From positions 1 through 7,599 of the forward strand of contig USPH01000057.1 of assembly GCA_900556515.1 (NCBI GenBank): a stretch of 7,599 nt of DNA. Reading direction: 5' to 3'. This stretch comes from an uncultured Collinsella sp. (lineage in GTDB: Bacteria; Actinomycetota; Coriobacteriia; Coriobacteriales; Coriobacteriaceae). The notes below the pieces were generated by a model that was not told where the DNA came from, searched no databases, and was given only the letters and a program-made list of their open reading frames with translations. Shown piece by piece: positions 1-5,563 of the stretch. Within the stretch, counting starts at the first letter, position 1; each line of letters opens with the position of its first letter. The position numbers were made by a program, and so were the translations under genes.

Positions 1-2074
1 TGGCTGCGTCGAGTGCGCTCTTGGCGTTCTTGAGGCCGTTGATATAGGAGGTCAGATTCTGCTCGTACTCGTCGACGGAGATGGGGTTCATGTTCCAGCC
101 TGAACCTGCCCAACCAAGGCTTGCGGTATCGAGGCTGTCGGTCTGCCAGCCGTTCATGGTTCCCTTGCTGCAGACTGCCATGCCCATATAGCCGATTTCG
201 GGGCTGATGACATGCAGGTAGTGACCGACGGTTGCGGGATATCCGGCAACCTTGAAATGCTGGTTGACATAGGATTCAATCCCGCTATGCGTCTTGTAGA
301 AATCTACGGCATCCTTACCGGTTAGACCGGTGACGCCATAGAGCTCCTGAACCGCCTGATCGAAGAAAGCCTTTTCTTGGTCAACCCACTGCGGTTTCGG
401 ATCGGTTCCATAATTCCATGCGAGGTTTTCGGTCGTATCGAATTGCATGGAATGTCCAAACTTGGCATCGGAATAGTTTGCGTTGGCTATCGCCGCCGCA
501 ATGAGCTTGTAGGTGACCTGGAGTTCGGAGAGACCGACGGACTTGCGATACTCATTGATGGACTTCATGTACGGGATTGCCGCGAGCATGTTGTCGAGAC
601 TCGTGGCATCAAGGCTGTTTCCGACCTCGGTGTAGTCCTTGTACGTGCAGTTCTGGATGATCTCGATGGCTGAATTGGCACCCATGGCACGGAAGAAGCC
701 GATGGCTCCCTGCTTGAGCTGTGCGTCGGCGGAGTCGAGTTTCGCCTGTGCCTCGTCGACCTTCTGCTGGGCGGCGGTCACGGCGGCGTCTGCGGTATCC
801 TTTGCGGTCTTGGCGTTCGCAAGCTCTTCGTCGGCGGCTGCCTTGGCGGACTCGGCGTCCTTGACGGCCTGCTTCGCGGCGTCCAGCTTGGCGATGGCAT
901 CGGCGTTCGCCTGCTTGGCCGCATCGAGGTCGGAGTTCGCGGCATCGAGTGCGGACTGGGCGGCGGTCACGCCGGATTCGGCATCGGCCGCGGCCTGTTG
1001 CTTTACGGAGAGGGCCACCTGGGCATCATTCAGCTCGGTCTGTGCCGTTGCTGCAGCGGACTGCGCCTGCTCGAGCTCGGACTCGCACTGGGACTGTGTC
1101 GCTCGTGCGGCAGCGAGGGCTGCCTCTGCGTCCGCGACCTTCTGTTTTGCCGCATCGTACTCCGGGCCGCTGGCGCCTTCCTCCGCTGCGGCGAGGTCTG
1201 CTTTCGCCTGCTCATAGGCGGCGCTGGCTGCTGCGGCCTTCGCATCCGCCGCGTCCTTGTTCTGCTGGGCTGCGGCGAGGACGGCATCGGCGGAATCCTT
1301 TGCAGACTGGGCCGCAACCAACTTGGACTGGGCATCGCCAAGCGTCGCGTTGGCGTTGGCGAGTTCGGCCTGTGCCCCGTCCACGGCAGCCTGGGCGTCG
1401 CGCACGGCCTGCTCGGCGGCACTGATTGCCTCCGGGGTGGCGCTTACGGCATCGGCCTTGGCTTTATCGAGGGCATCCTTTGCAGACTGGGCCGCCTTGA
1501 TGGCGGACTGGTACGCTTCGTCCTTCTCGGATGCATCCGCCTTGGCGTCTGCGAGACCCGCCTTCGCCTGCTCGAGGTCCTTGCCGGCGGCATCGGCGGC
1601 GTCCTTGCCCTCCGCGACCTGACGGGCGTACTCGTCCATCGCCGCTCGGTCGGCTGCCGTGCCGGCGCTGACTGCCGAATCGTAGGATGCCTTGGCCTGG
1701 TCGCGGGCGGAAGCCGCCTCGTTGTAGGGACCGGCGGCCTCGTCGTAGGATGCCTTGGCGGCGTCCTCCTTCGCCTTCGCCTCGTCGACTGCCTTCTGCA
1801 GGTCCGCGATGGTCTGCGCGGCGGATTTCGCGCCGGTACCGGATGCCGCGCCGGCATGGGCGGCGATCGGCGACATCACGGCGGGGTGCTGCGTGCCCCC
1901 GTCACCGGTCTGGGCGAATGCCGCGAACGGCGAGATGAGGCTCGATCCGGTCATGGCGGCCATGGTCGCCGCGGTGACGGTCAGACGCGCGATCCCCTTC
2001 GGGGCGTGAATCTTTTTGCTTGGCAGTGCGGCGAAGTGGTCGCCTCCGGCAGCGAAGTGCTTTCCCTGAGTCAT
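1..2074 (-). CDS. Secreted coiled-coil protein with CAP (SCP-like) domain, 3' end outside window
   Basis: The frame is open from an ATG at 2074 to the left edge, giving 691 codons with no stop. Residues 1-54 form a signal peptide: a basic stretch (KKIHAPKGIAR), a hydrophobic segment, and a likely cut after AFA at about residue 54. Residues 86-455 are an Ala/Lys/Asp/Gln-rich coiled coil with few prolines. Residues 457-665 look like a CAP domain, including ENLAW at 549-553 and VGHYLHVISP at 616-625. The CAP tetrad is plausibly His541, Glu550, Glu567 and His618. Coiled coil resumes near residue 668. Weak Shine-Dalgarno matches (AAGGA, GGA) lie 6-11 bases before the start. A 21-bp stretch is repeated exactly 180 bp apart (1295-1315 and 1475-1495), showing internal duplication. 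CAP proteins are mostly extracellular; the role of this one is unknown. A cell-wall anchor may lie beyond the edge. The domain assignment is from motifs only. Confidence 0.87.
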   Translation of the reverse strand, partial: MTQGKHFAAGGDHFAALPSKKIHAPKGIARLTVTAATMAAMTGSSLISPFAAFAQTGDGGTQHPAVMSPIAAHAGAASGTGAKSAAQTIADLQKAVDEAKAKEDAAKASYDEAAGPYNEAASARDQAKASYDSAVSAGTAADRAAMDEYARQVAEGKDAADAAGKDLEQAKAGLADAKADASEKDEAYQSAIKAAQSAKDALDKAKADAVSATPEAISAAEQAVRDAQAAVDGAQAELANANATLGDAQSKLVAAQSAKDSADAVLAAAQQNKDAADAKAAAASAAYEQAKADLAAAEEGASGPEYDAAKQKVADAEAALAAARATQSQCESELEQAQSAAATAQTELNDAQVALSVKQQAAADAESGVTAAQSALDAANSDLDAAKQANADAIAKLDAAKQAVKDAESAKAAADEELANAKTAKDTADAAVTAAQQKVDEAQAKLDSADAQLKQGAIGFFRAMGANSAIEIIQNCTYKDYTEVGNSLDATSLDNMLAAIPYMKSINEYRKSVGLSELQVTYKLIAAAIANANYSDAKFGHSMQFDTTENLAWNYGTDPKPQWVDQEKAFFDQAVQELYGVTGLTGKDAVDFYKTHSGIESYVNQHFKVAGYPATVGHYLHVISPEIGYMGMAVCSKGTMNGWQTDSLDTASLGWAGSGWNMNPISVDEYEQNLTSYINGLKNAKSALDAA

Positions 2075-2155
2075 TGCTATTCCATTCCTTTTCCGTGCCC
2101 TATCCGACTGGGCATCAGAGCGCTTTCCAATAGAGATAATTATGCGCCTTAACTG

Positions 2156-2196
2156 GGATTGTTGTATATAGTCCGTTGGCATAAATACAACAATCC
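2156..2196. promoter_or_regulatory. Perfect 12-bp inverted repeat carrying two mirror-image promoters (divergent operator/promoter)
   Basis: GGATTGTTGTAT (2156-2167) and ATACAACAATCC (2185-2196) are perfect inverted copies separated by 17 bases. On the plus strand TTGTTG (2159-2164) is followed after exactly 17 bases by TAAATA (2182-2187). On the minus strand TTGTTG (2193-2188) is followed after exactly 17 bases by TATATA (2170-2165). The two promoter-like elements therefore overlap within one palindrome, facing the regulator gene and the CAP gene respectively. Hexamer matches to the sigma-70 consensus are only partial, but spacing and placement are right for both. The palindrome is the obvious candidate operator for the adjacent helix-turn-helix protein. 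Confidence 0.6.
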
Positions 2197-2217
2197 ATGA
2201 CTCTTTTTGTCATGGAT
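2193..2217. promoter_or_regulatory. Second perfect inverted repeat across the regulator start codon
   Basis: ATCCATGAC (2193-2201) and GTCATGGAT (2209-2217) are perfect inverted copies around a 7-base spacer (TCTTTTT). Each arm contains an in-frame ATG of the regulator (2197 and 2212). It overlaps the end of the upstream palindrome by four bases. It could be a second operator half-site pair, or an mRNA hairpin that limits start-codon access; sequence alone does not decide. Confidence 0.45.
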
Positions 2218-2445
2218 ATCTCGCCGCTACAACAATCCTTTGGTCTACGGTGCAAAGAACTCAGATCAGAGTCTGGTTACTCACAAGAGCAATTTGCGAA
2301 CCGCATTGGCATGGACAGGTCTTACTATGCCTCGATAGAGGTCGGACGAAGAAATGTCAGTCTTTCTAACCTCTCCAAAATTGCCAATGGATTCAACATA
2401 TCAATTGCTGCACTTATGACTGGTGTCAGCGATAAAACGGATTAG
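2197..2445 (+). CDS. XRE-family helix-turn-helix transcriptional regulator
   Basis: The product is 82 residues from ATG 2197, or 77 from the in-frame ATG at 2212. Residues 14-73 form one HTH_3 (Cro/C1-type) domain: LRCKELRSESGYSQEQFA, then the recognition region IGMDRSYYASIEVGRR (37-52), then VSLSNLSKIANGFNISIAALM. It has almost nothing outside the DNA-binding fold, like phage repressors and restriction-modification controller proteins, so it probably acts as a dimer on palindromes. No Shine-Dalgarno precedes either ATG. The plus-strand promoter-like element would start transcription near 2194-2197, which suggests a leaderless mRNA beginning at the first ATG. It is divergent from the CAP gene across a perfect palindrome, so autoregulation together with control of the CAP gene is the natural inference. 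A hairpin with a T-rich tail at 2544-2573 would end its transcript. Confidence 0.88.
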   Translation: MTLFVMDISPLQQSFGLRCKELRSESGYSQEQFANRIGMDRSYYASIEVGRRNVSLSNLSKIANGFNISIAALMTGVSDKTD

Positions 2446-2543
2446 TCCATCATCATCAGCGAACGCAGTGAGCGTATCAATCGACGGCGTAGCCGGCGGC
2501 AAGGTCACGGCACGTGACCGCGCAGCGAGCCTTGCGAGCGAAG
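2446..2543. other. Hairpin-rich G+C segment downstream of the regulator, no gene seen
   Basis: This segment contains a perfect 7-bp hairpin, GGTCACG (2503-2509) and CGTGACC (2513-2519), enclosed by GCAAGG (2499-2504) and CCTTGC (2530-2535). It also has several GCGAACGC/GCAGCGAG/GCGAGCG-like words. Short frames are open on both strands, but none has a start context or a recognisable product, so I do not call a gene. The base composition contrasts with the A+T-rich stretch that follows. It may be a copy of a small palindromic repeat element. Confidence 0.35.
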
Positions 2544-2573
2544 GGGGCGGCATCGCCGTCCCTATTTCTTTAT
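2544..2573 (+). terminator. Intrinsic terminator of the XRE regulator gene
   Basis: GGGGCGGC (2544-2551) and GCCGTCCC (2555-2562) form an 8-bp stem with one G-U pair and a 3-base loop (ATC). The stem is followed by TATTTCTTTAT (2563-2573). The geometry fits a rho-independent terminator about 100 bases after the regulator's stop codon, on the same strand. The T tail is interrupted, so efficiency may be moderate. Confidence 0.6.
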
Positions 2574-2597
2574 GGTATATTTCTCTATTAATTGGTC

Positions 2598-2763
2598 TCA
2601 CCAAAATGGGTATAGCACAAGCTTCTGAACAGGCGTTTTTATCAAAAACTCAAAGCAGTCGAATCATCAAAATGGTGATATTTTTTACCAAAAATGAGGA
2701 AGCGCTTCACCAAAATGGAACCGACTAACGGCTGTTGAAAACTTTTTATCCCCAAAATGGTGA
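2598..2763. repeat. Four copies of a palindromic motif, consensus TCACCA-AAA-TGGTGA
   Basis: The A+T-rich stretch has related 15-bp words at 2598-2612 (left arm complete, right arm TGGgta), 2664-2678 (TCATCA AAA TGGTGA), 2707-2721 (left arm complete, right arm TGGaac) and 2749-2763 (TCCCCA AAA TGGTGA). A weaker relative lies near 2685 (TTACCAAAAATGAGG). All share CAAAATGG. Centres are about 66, 43 and 42 bp apart; the last two are close to four helical turns. These look like binding sites for a dimeric protein. There is no gene in this stretch. Other features in it are a GTTTTC/GAAAAC hairpin (2770-2785) and a GTAAGT/ACTTAC inverted repeat (2789-2810). Confidence 0.5.
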
Positions 2764-2840
2764 TTTCCTGTTTTCAGTGGAAAACTCGGTAAGTTAAATA
2801 ATTTACTTACCAGATTTACAAACAAAAGCAGTTCTTAGCT

Positions 2841-2883
2841 CAAAAACCAGAACAGGTCAGAAGCAAAAATAACTCCTGACCTG
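2841..2883 (-). terminator. Terminator downstream of tRNA-Arg
   Basis: Read on the minus strand, CAGGTCAG (2883-2876) pairs perfectly with CTGACCTG (2860-2853) across a 15-base loop. The stem is followed by TTCTGG and a run of five T (to about 2842). It begins 10 bases after the tRNA 3' end, as expected for a monocistronic tRNA unit. The loop is long and the T run is not immediately adjacent to the stem, so strength is uncertain. Confidence 0.5.
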
Positions 2884-2892
2884 CGATTTTCC

Positions 2893-2968
2893 TGGTGCCC
2901 CCGGGCGGATTCGAACCGTCGACACCCGCTTTAGGAGAGCGGTGCTCTATCCCCTGAGCTACGGAGGC
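2893..2968 (-). tRNA. tRNA-Arg (anticodon CCU)
   Basis: A complete 76-nt cloverleaf can be folded by hand. The acceptor is GCCTCCG/CGGGGGC (one G-U). The D stem is GCTC/GAGC, and the anticodon stem is CCGCT/AGCGG with loop CTCCTAA, so the anticodon is CCT, reading AGG arginine codons. The variable loop is GTGTC. The T arm is GACGG-TTCGAAT-CCGCC, followed by discriminator A and an encoded CCA. The T stem carries one A-C mismatch (the 50-64 pair), which is unusual but tolerated in a 5-bp stem. A TACACT hexamer (2984-2979) lies 10 bases upstream as a possible -10, with no convincing -35. A hairpin downstream is the likely terminator. Confidence 0.95.
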
Positions 2969-3049
2969 ATGTTGTACTAGTGTAGCAGATTTACGCCGTT
3001 GTAATACAGCGTATAGGCACTCTTCGAAGTTGCAGTGGAACAGCCCTCC

Positions 3050-3248
3050 GGAAAGTGTGTCCCACTATCCAGGCAAATTCTGGGTCAAACTTTCCCAATG
3101 GGACCTCGCTGGAAACTGTGTCCCAGAATTTCGGCTCGAAACGGGACACAGTTTCCCAAACGACCCCGTTCCGGAAACTACATCCCGGAATCGGCGCTCG
3201 AACTGGGATGCTCTTTCCCGATCGAGCCCCATGGGAAACTGCGTCCCA
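3050..3248. repeat. Array of seven alternating inverted motifs, 61-62 bp period
   Basis: Motif A (consensus GGAAACTGTGTCCCA) starts at 3050, 3111, 3173 and 3234. Motif B, its reverse complement (consensus YGGGACACAGTTTCCC), starts at 3081, 3142 and 3204. A and B alternate at steps of 30-31 bp, and each series repeats every 61-62 bp. A2 and B2 are perfectly complementary over 14 bp. A1 and B1 share a variant (AAAGT instead of AAACT), and A3 and B3 share CATCCC instead of TGTCCC, so neighbouring arms vary together, as expected for local hairpins. Sequence between arms is also loosely repeated (GAATTTCGGCTCGAAAC, GAATCGGCGCTCGAAC). All three plus frames are open here, which reflects lack of stop codons rather than coding. 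The array fills the gap between tRNA-Arg and the DUF956 gene; 2969-3049 shows nothing else certain. Confidence 0.75.
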
Positions 3249-3249
3249 C

Positions 3250-3275
3250 TTGGGGGGCGCTCTTTAATGACTAGT
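3250..3275. repeat. Half copy of the palindromic element found after hypA
   Basis: The stretch beginning TTGGGG and ending TCTTTAATGACTAGT (3261-3275) matches 6889-6913 with one inserted base and two substitutions; the final 15 bases are identical. The stop codon of the DUF956 gene lies inside the ACTAGT core. The second half of the palindrome is absent here. Confidence 0.6.
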
Positions 3276-3669
3276 TACCTTTGTGGAAGAGGTTTTTGAT
3301 AACGGAGGGGATGCTCTTGGCGCCCTTGGCCGTCACATCGATAAAGTCGGGCGAACGCACAAGCTTATCCTCGTCGACGTACTTGCGGACAGCACGAAGC
3401 GTCTCTTTGTCGTCGCGCGTCGAAAACGTAAAGTGACCGTTGTCCTTGGTGAAGATGGCAAAACGCGTGATCTTCTTGGTGCCGCGTAAAACCTCGGCGG
3501 CAATATAGTCGACCTCGTCCCACGGGATTTGAATAAAATCCTCGGGATTGCGCTCGTTGTAATACTCGAACGCCTTATTGCCCACCATCACGTTACCGTG
3601 GCTGGTAAGCCCCATCAGGCAGGTTGCCGGCGTTGCCAGATCGACCGTGCTGTTCTGAGATTGCGCCAT
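3271..3669 (-). CDS. manO: DUF956 family protein (ManO), accessory of the mannose PTS operon
   Basis: The product is 132 residues from ATG 3669. An upstream in-frame GTG at 3720 would add 17 residues, but it lies inside a hairpin and has no ribosome site. The ATG is preceded by GAGG at 5 bases and GGAGG at 11 bases, and the opening MAQSQN matches what I recall of DUF956 N-termini. Other family-typical stretches are FIQIPWDEVDYIAAEV (45-60), FTFSTRDDKETLRAVRKYV (80-98) and VRSPDFIDV (104-112). There is no signal peptide or membrane segment, so it is cytoplasmic. In lactic acid bacteria and streptococci this family sits after the IIAB-IIC-IID genes of mannose-type permeases. Its biochemical role is not firmly established; a regulatory or assembly function is usually supposed. 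The same order is seen here, 120 bases after IID with a terminator-like hairpin between them. Confidence 0.88.
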   Translation of the reverse strand: MAQSQNSTVDLATPATCLMGLTSHGNVMVGNKAFEYYNERNPEDFIQIPWDEVDYIAAEVLRGTKKITRFAIFTKDNGHFTFSTRDDKETLRAVRKYVDEDKLVRSPDFIDVTAKGAKSIPSVIKNLFHKGN

Positions 3670-3685
3670 GCGCGCCTCGCCCTCC

Positions 3686-3732
3686 AAATAAAACAATCGG
3701 ACCGCATCCAGTGTACCCACCGGGTGCGGTCC
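3686..3732 (-). terminator. Terminator or attenuator hairpin between IID and DUF956 genes
   Basis: Read on the minus strand, GGACCGCACCC (3732-3722) pairs with GGATGCGGTCC (3709-3699) in an 11-bp stem with one G-U pair and a 12-base loop. It is followed by GATTGTTTTATTT (3698-3686). The T-rich tail runs straight into the GGAGG of the DUF956 gene (3685-3681). The likely effect is partial termination, lowering DUF956 expression relative to the transporter genes. Read-through is needed unless that gene has its own promoter, which I do not see. Confidence 0.55.
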
Positions 3733-3789
3733 GTTTCAATGGCTCAAAAGCCCTTGCCTAGCAATTCTCGGTCTTAAGCCGAAACGTGC

Positions 3790-4710
3790 TTACATGAAGC
3801 CGCAGACGCGACCGATGATGCCGATGGCGAAGAGAGCCAGGATGATGACGATCGGGCTGACCTTCTTCTTGAGGAGCTTGCAGACCAGCAGGGTCAGGCA
3901 CACGGCGGCAAGGCCGGGGATGAGCTGATCGAGGTTGGCCTGAAGCGTGGTGACCTTCACCTGATCAAGGGCGTTAGCACCGATGGAGTTATACATCGTC
4001 AGTGCTTCCTTGACACCCTCAGAACCGGAGGGCAGGTTAGCCCAGTCGATAAAGGCGCCAGCAGACTGCGTGACCTTGGAGACGACCGGGGTGAAGGAGA
4101 TGGACACCCAGCGCTCGACCAGGGCGCCGATGATGAACATACCAAGGATGGAAGCACCCTCGGTGACCTTGCCCATCAGACCGCCGGAGAGGTCCTTGGC
4201 GATGGAGGAGCCGACCTTGTAGCCAAACTCCTGCGTGTACCACAGGAAGGCGTAACGGATGATGTTCCACGCGAAGAAGAACAGCAGCGGACCGGCGATG
4301 CTGCCGGACAGGGCCAGGGAAGCGCCCAGAGCGCCCAGAATCGGGCGAAGGGTGAACCAGAAGGCGGGGTCGCCGACGCCGGCGAGCGGGCCCATCATAC
4401 CGACCTTGACGCCCTGAATGGCGACGTCGTCAATCGGAGCACCGTTGGCGCGCTCCTCCTCGAGAGCGAGGGTAACGCCAATGACGGGGGCGGAAACATA
4501 AGGGTGGGTGTTATAGAACTCCAGGTGGCGCTTAAGAGCGGCAATCTGGTCATCCTTGCTGGTGTAGAGCTTCTTGATCGCAGGGATCATTGCGAAGCAC
4601 CAGCCGCCGTTCTGCATGCGCTCGTAGTTCCACGAGCCCTGAAGGAACTGATGACGGAAGCAAACCTTCTTGCGGTCAGCCTTGGTGAGCTGAATCTTGT
4701 TCTCTGCCAT
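3790..4710 (-). CDS. manZ: PTS mannose family transporter subunit IID
   Basis: The product is 306 residues from ATG 4710. An in-frame GTG at 4719 is only three bases from the Shine-Dalgarno AGGAGG (4728-4723), so the ATG with 12 bases is preferred. IID is a membrane subunit that, with IIC, forms the sugar channel of mannose/glucose-type permeases. Family motifs are clear: FLQGSWNYERMQNGGWCFAMIPAIKKLY (22-49), LEFYNTHPYVSAPVIGVTLALEEERANGAPIDD (63-95) and the signature VKVGMMGPLAGVGDP (101-115). Hydrophobic segments follow, notably around residues 123-156 and the C-terminal 277-306 after LLKKKVSP. Length is normal for the family. The Shine-Dalgarno overlaps the IIC stop codon (TAG then GAGGGG), indicating translational coupling within the operon. 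Confidence 0.96.
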   Translation of the reverse strand: MAENKIQLTKADRKKVCFRHQFLQGSWNYERMQNGGWCFAMIPAIKKLYTSKDDQIAALKRHLEFYNTHPYVSAPVIGVTLALEEERANGAPIDDVAIQGVKVGMMGPLAGVGDPAFWFTLRPILGALGASLALSGSIAGPLLFFFAWNIIRYAFLWYTQEFGYKVGSSIAKDLSGGLMGKVTEGASILGMFIIGALVERWVSISFTPVVSKVTQSAGAFIDWANLPSGSEGVKEALTMYNSIGANALDQVKVTTLQANLDQLIPGLAAVCLTLLVCKLLKKKVSPIVIILALFAIGIIGRVCGFM

Positions 4711-4726
4711 ATGTATCACTCCCCTC

Positions 4727-5545
4727 CTACTCGTAATCGTTCAGAATGTCGCCGAGCGGGTCGCCGGAGCCACCGCCCATGCCGCCACCCTGCTTAGCCA
4801 GATCCTTAAGGCCAAGGTAGATGAGGGCAAGGGAGATGCCGATGAGGCCAAGGGCGATCAGCGTGAGCTGAGGGATGGCAGCAAGGACAAAGCCGAGGAT
4901 GAAGAACGGCCAGGTCTCCTTGGTGGCCATCATGTTGATGACCATGGCGTAACCGACGGAAGCGACCATGCCGCCGCCGACAGCCATGCCGCCGGACAGC
5001 CAGTCGGGCATAGCGTTAAGCGCGTTGGTAACAGCCTCGGCCGGGATGATGCACAGAAGCACTGCCGGGATGGCGATACGAAGACCCTGCATGAGGATAG
5101 CAGCGTACTGCCAGCGCTCGATGCCGGCGAAGTCGCCCTTCTCGGCGCAACCGTCCATGGCGTGAGCGATAGCGGTAGCCAGGGTACGGCAGATCATGGT
5201 CAGGAACAGACCAGCGACCGACAGAGGAACGGCGACGGCGATAGCGGCGGTAACGGCCTTGGCCGAATCGGTGGCGCCACCGTTGAGGGCGAGCACCATG
5301 ATGATCGAAGAAGCGACCGAGGCCAGGGCGGCGTCAGGCGCGACGGCGGCGCCGACGTTAGCCCAGCCAAGGGCCATCATCTGGAGCGAACCGCCCAGGA
5401 GGATGCCCTCCTGAAGGTGACCGGTTACGAGACCGATAAGCGTGCATGCCACGAGCGGCTGATGGAACTGGAACTCATCCAGAACGCCTTCCATACCGGC
5501 AAGCAACGCGACAATCGCAACAAGCAGAATAGTGATTGCAGACAT
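4727..5545 (-). CDS. manY: PTS mannose family transporter subunit IIC
   Basis: The product is 272 residues from ATG 5545, with AGGAGGG nine bases upstream (GGAGG 5559-5555). This is the integral membrane subunit that binds and translocates the sugar. It opens with a hydrophobic helix (ITILLVAIVALLAGMEG, 4-20) and contains the family stretch GHLQEGILLGGSLQMMALGW (42-61), followed by several Ala/Leu/Ile-rich membrane segments typical of IIC of the mannose (Man) superfamily. The tail (about 250-272) is Gly-rich and acidic (GGGMGGGSGDP), an unremarkable cytoplasmic extension. It starts 18 bases after the IIAB stop and ends 16 bases before IID, so the three are one transcription unit. Confidence 0.96.
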   Translation of the reverse strand: MSAITILLVAIVALLAGMEGVLDEFQFHQPLVACTLIGLVTGHLQEGILLGGSLQMMALGWANVGAAVAPDAALASVASSIIMVLALNGGATDSAKAVTAAIAVAVPLSVAGLFLTMICRTLATAIAHAMDGCAEKGDFAGIERWQYAAILMQGLRIAIPAVLLCIIPAEAVTNALNAMPDWLSGGMAVGGGMVASVGYAMVINMMATKETWPFFILGFVLAAIPQLTLIALGLIGISLALIYLGLKDLAKQGGGMGGGSGDPLGDILNDYE

Positions 5546-5563
5546 GTATCGGACCCTCCTTTA

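Noticed and set aside
998..2152. Plus-strand frame of 384 codons (and other overlapping frames between 639 and 2009)
   Set aside because: These mirror the minus-strand CAP/coiled-coil gene, are rich in Gly, Leu, Arg or Ser/Ala as expected of shadows, and the minus frame has a signal peptide and conserved CAP motifs.
2423..2728. Plus-strand frame of 101 codons, and a 67-codon minus frame at 2401-2604
   Set aside because: They overlap the regulator's end and the hairpin island, have no ribosome site, and end in low-complexity A+T-rich sequence.
2746..2754. TTATCCCCA as a DnaA box
   Set aside because: It is a single near-match with no cluster, no dnaA or dnaN nearby, and it overlaps one of the CAAAATGG repeats.
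3050..3248. CRISPR array
   Set aside because: Motifs alternate in orientation, are only about 15 bp and degenerate, the spacers resemble each other, and there are no cas genes.
3030..3299. Three overlapping plus-strand frames across the repeat array
   Set aside because: All three frames are open only because the repeat lacks stop codons. The 61-62 bp period is not a multiple of three, so no repeated peptide is maintained.
3283..3777. Plus-strand frames opposite DUF956 (3283-3489, 3529-3777)
   Set aside because: They are shadows of the DUF956 gene, whose conserved motifs are on the minus strand.
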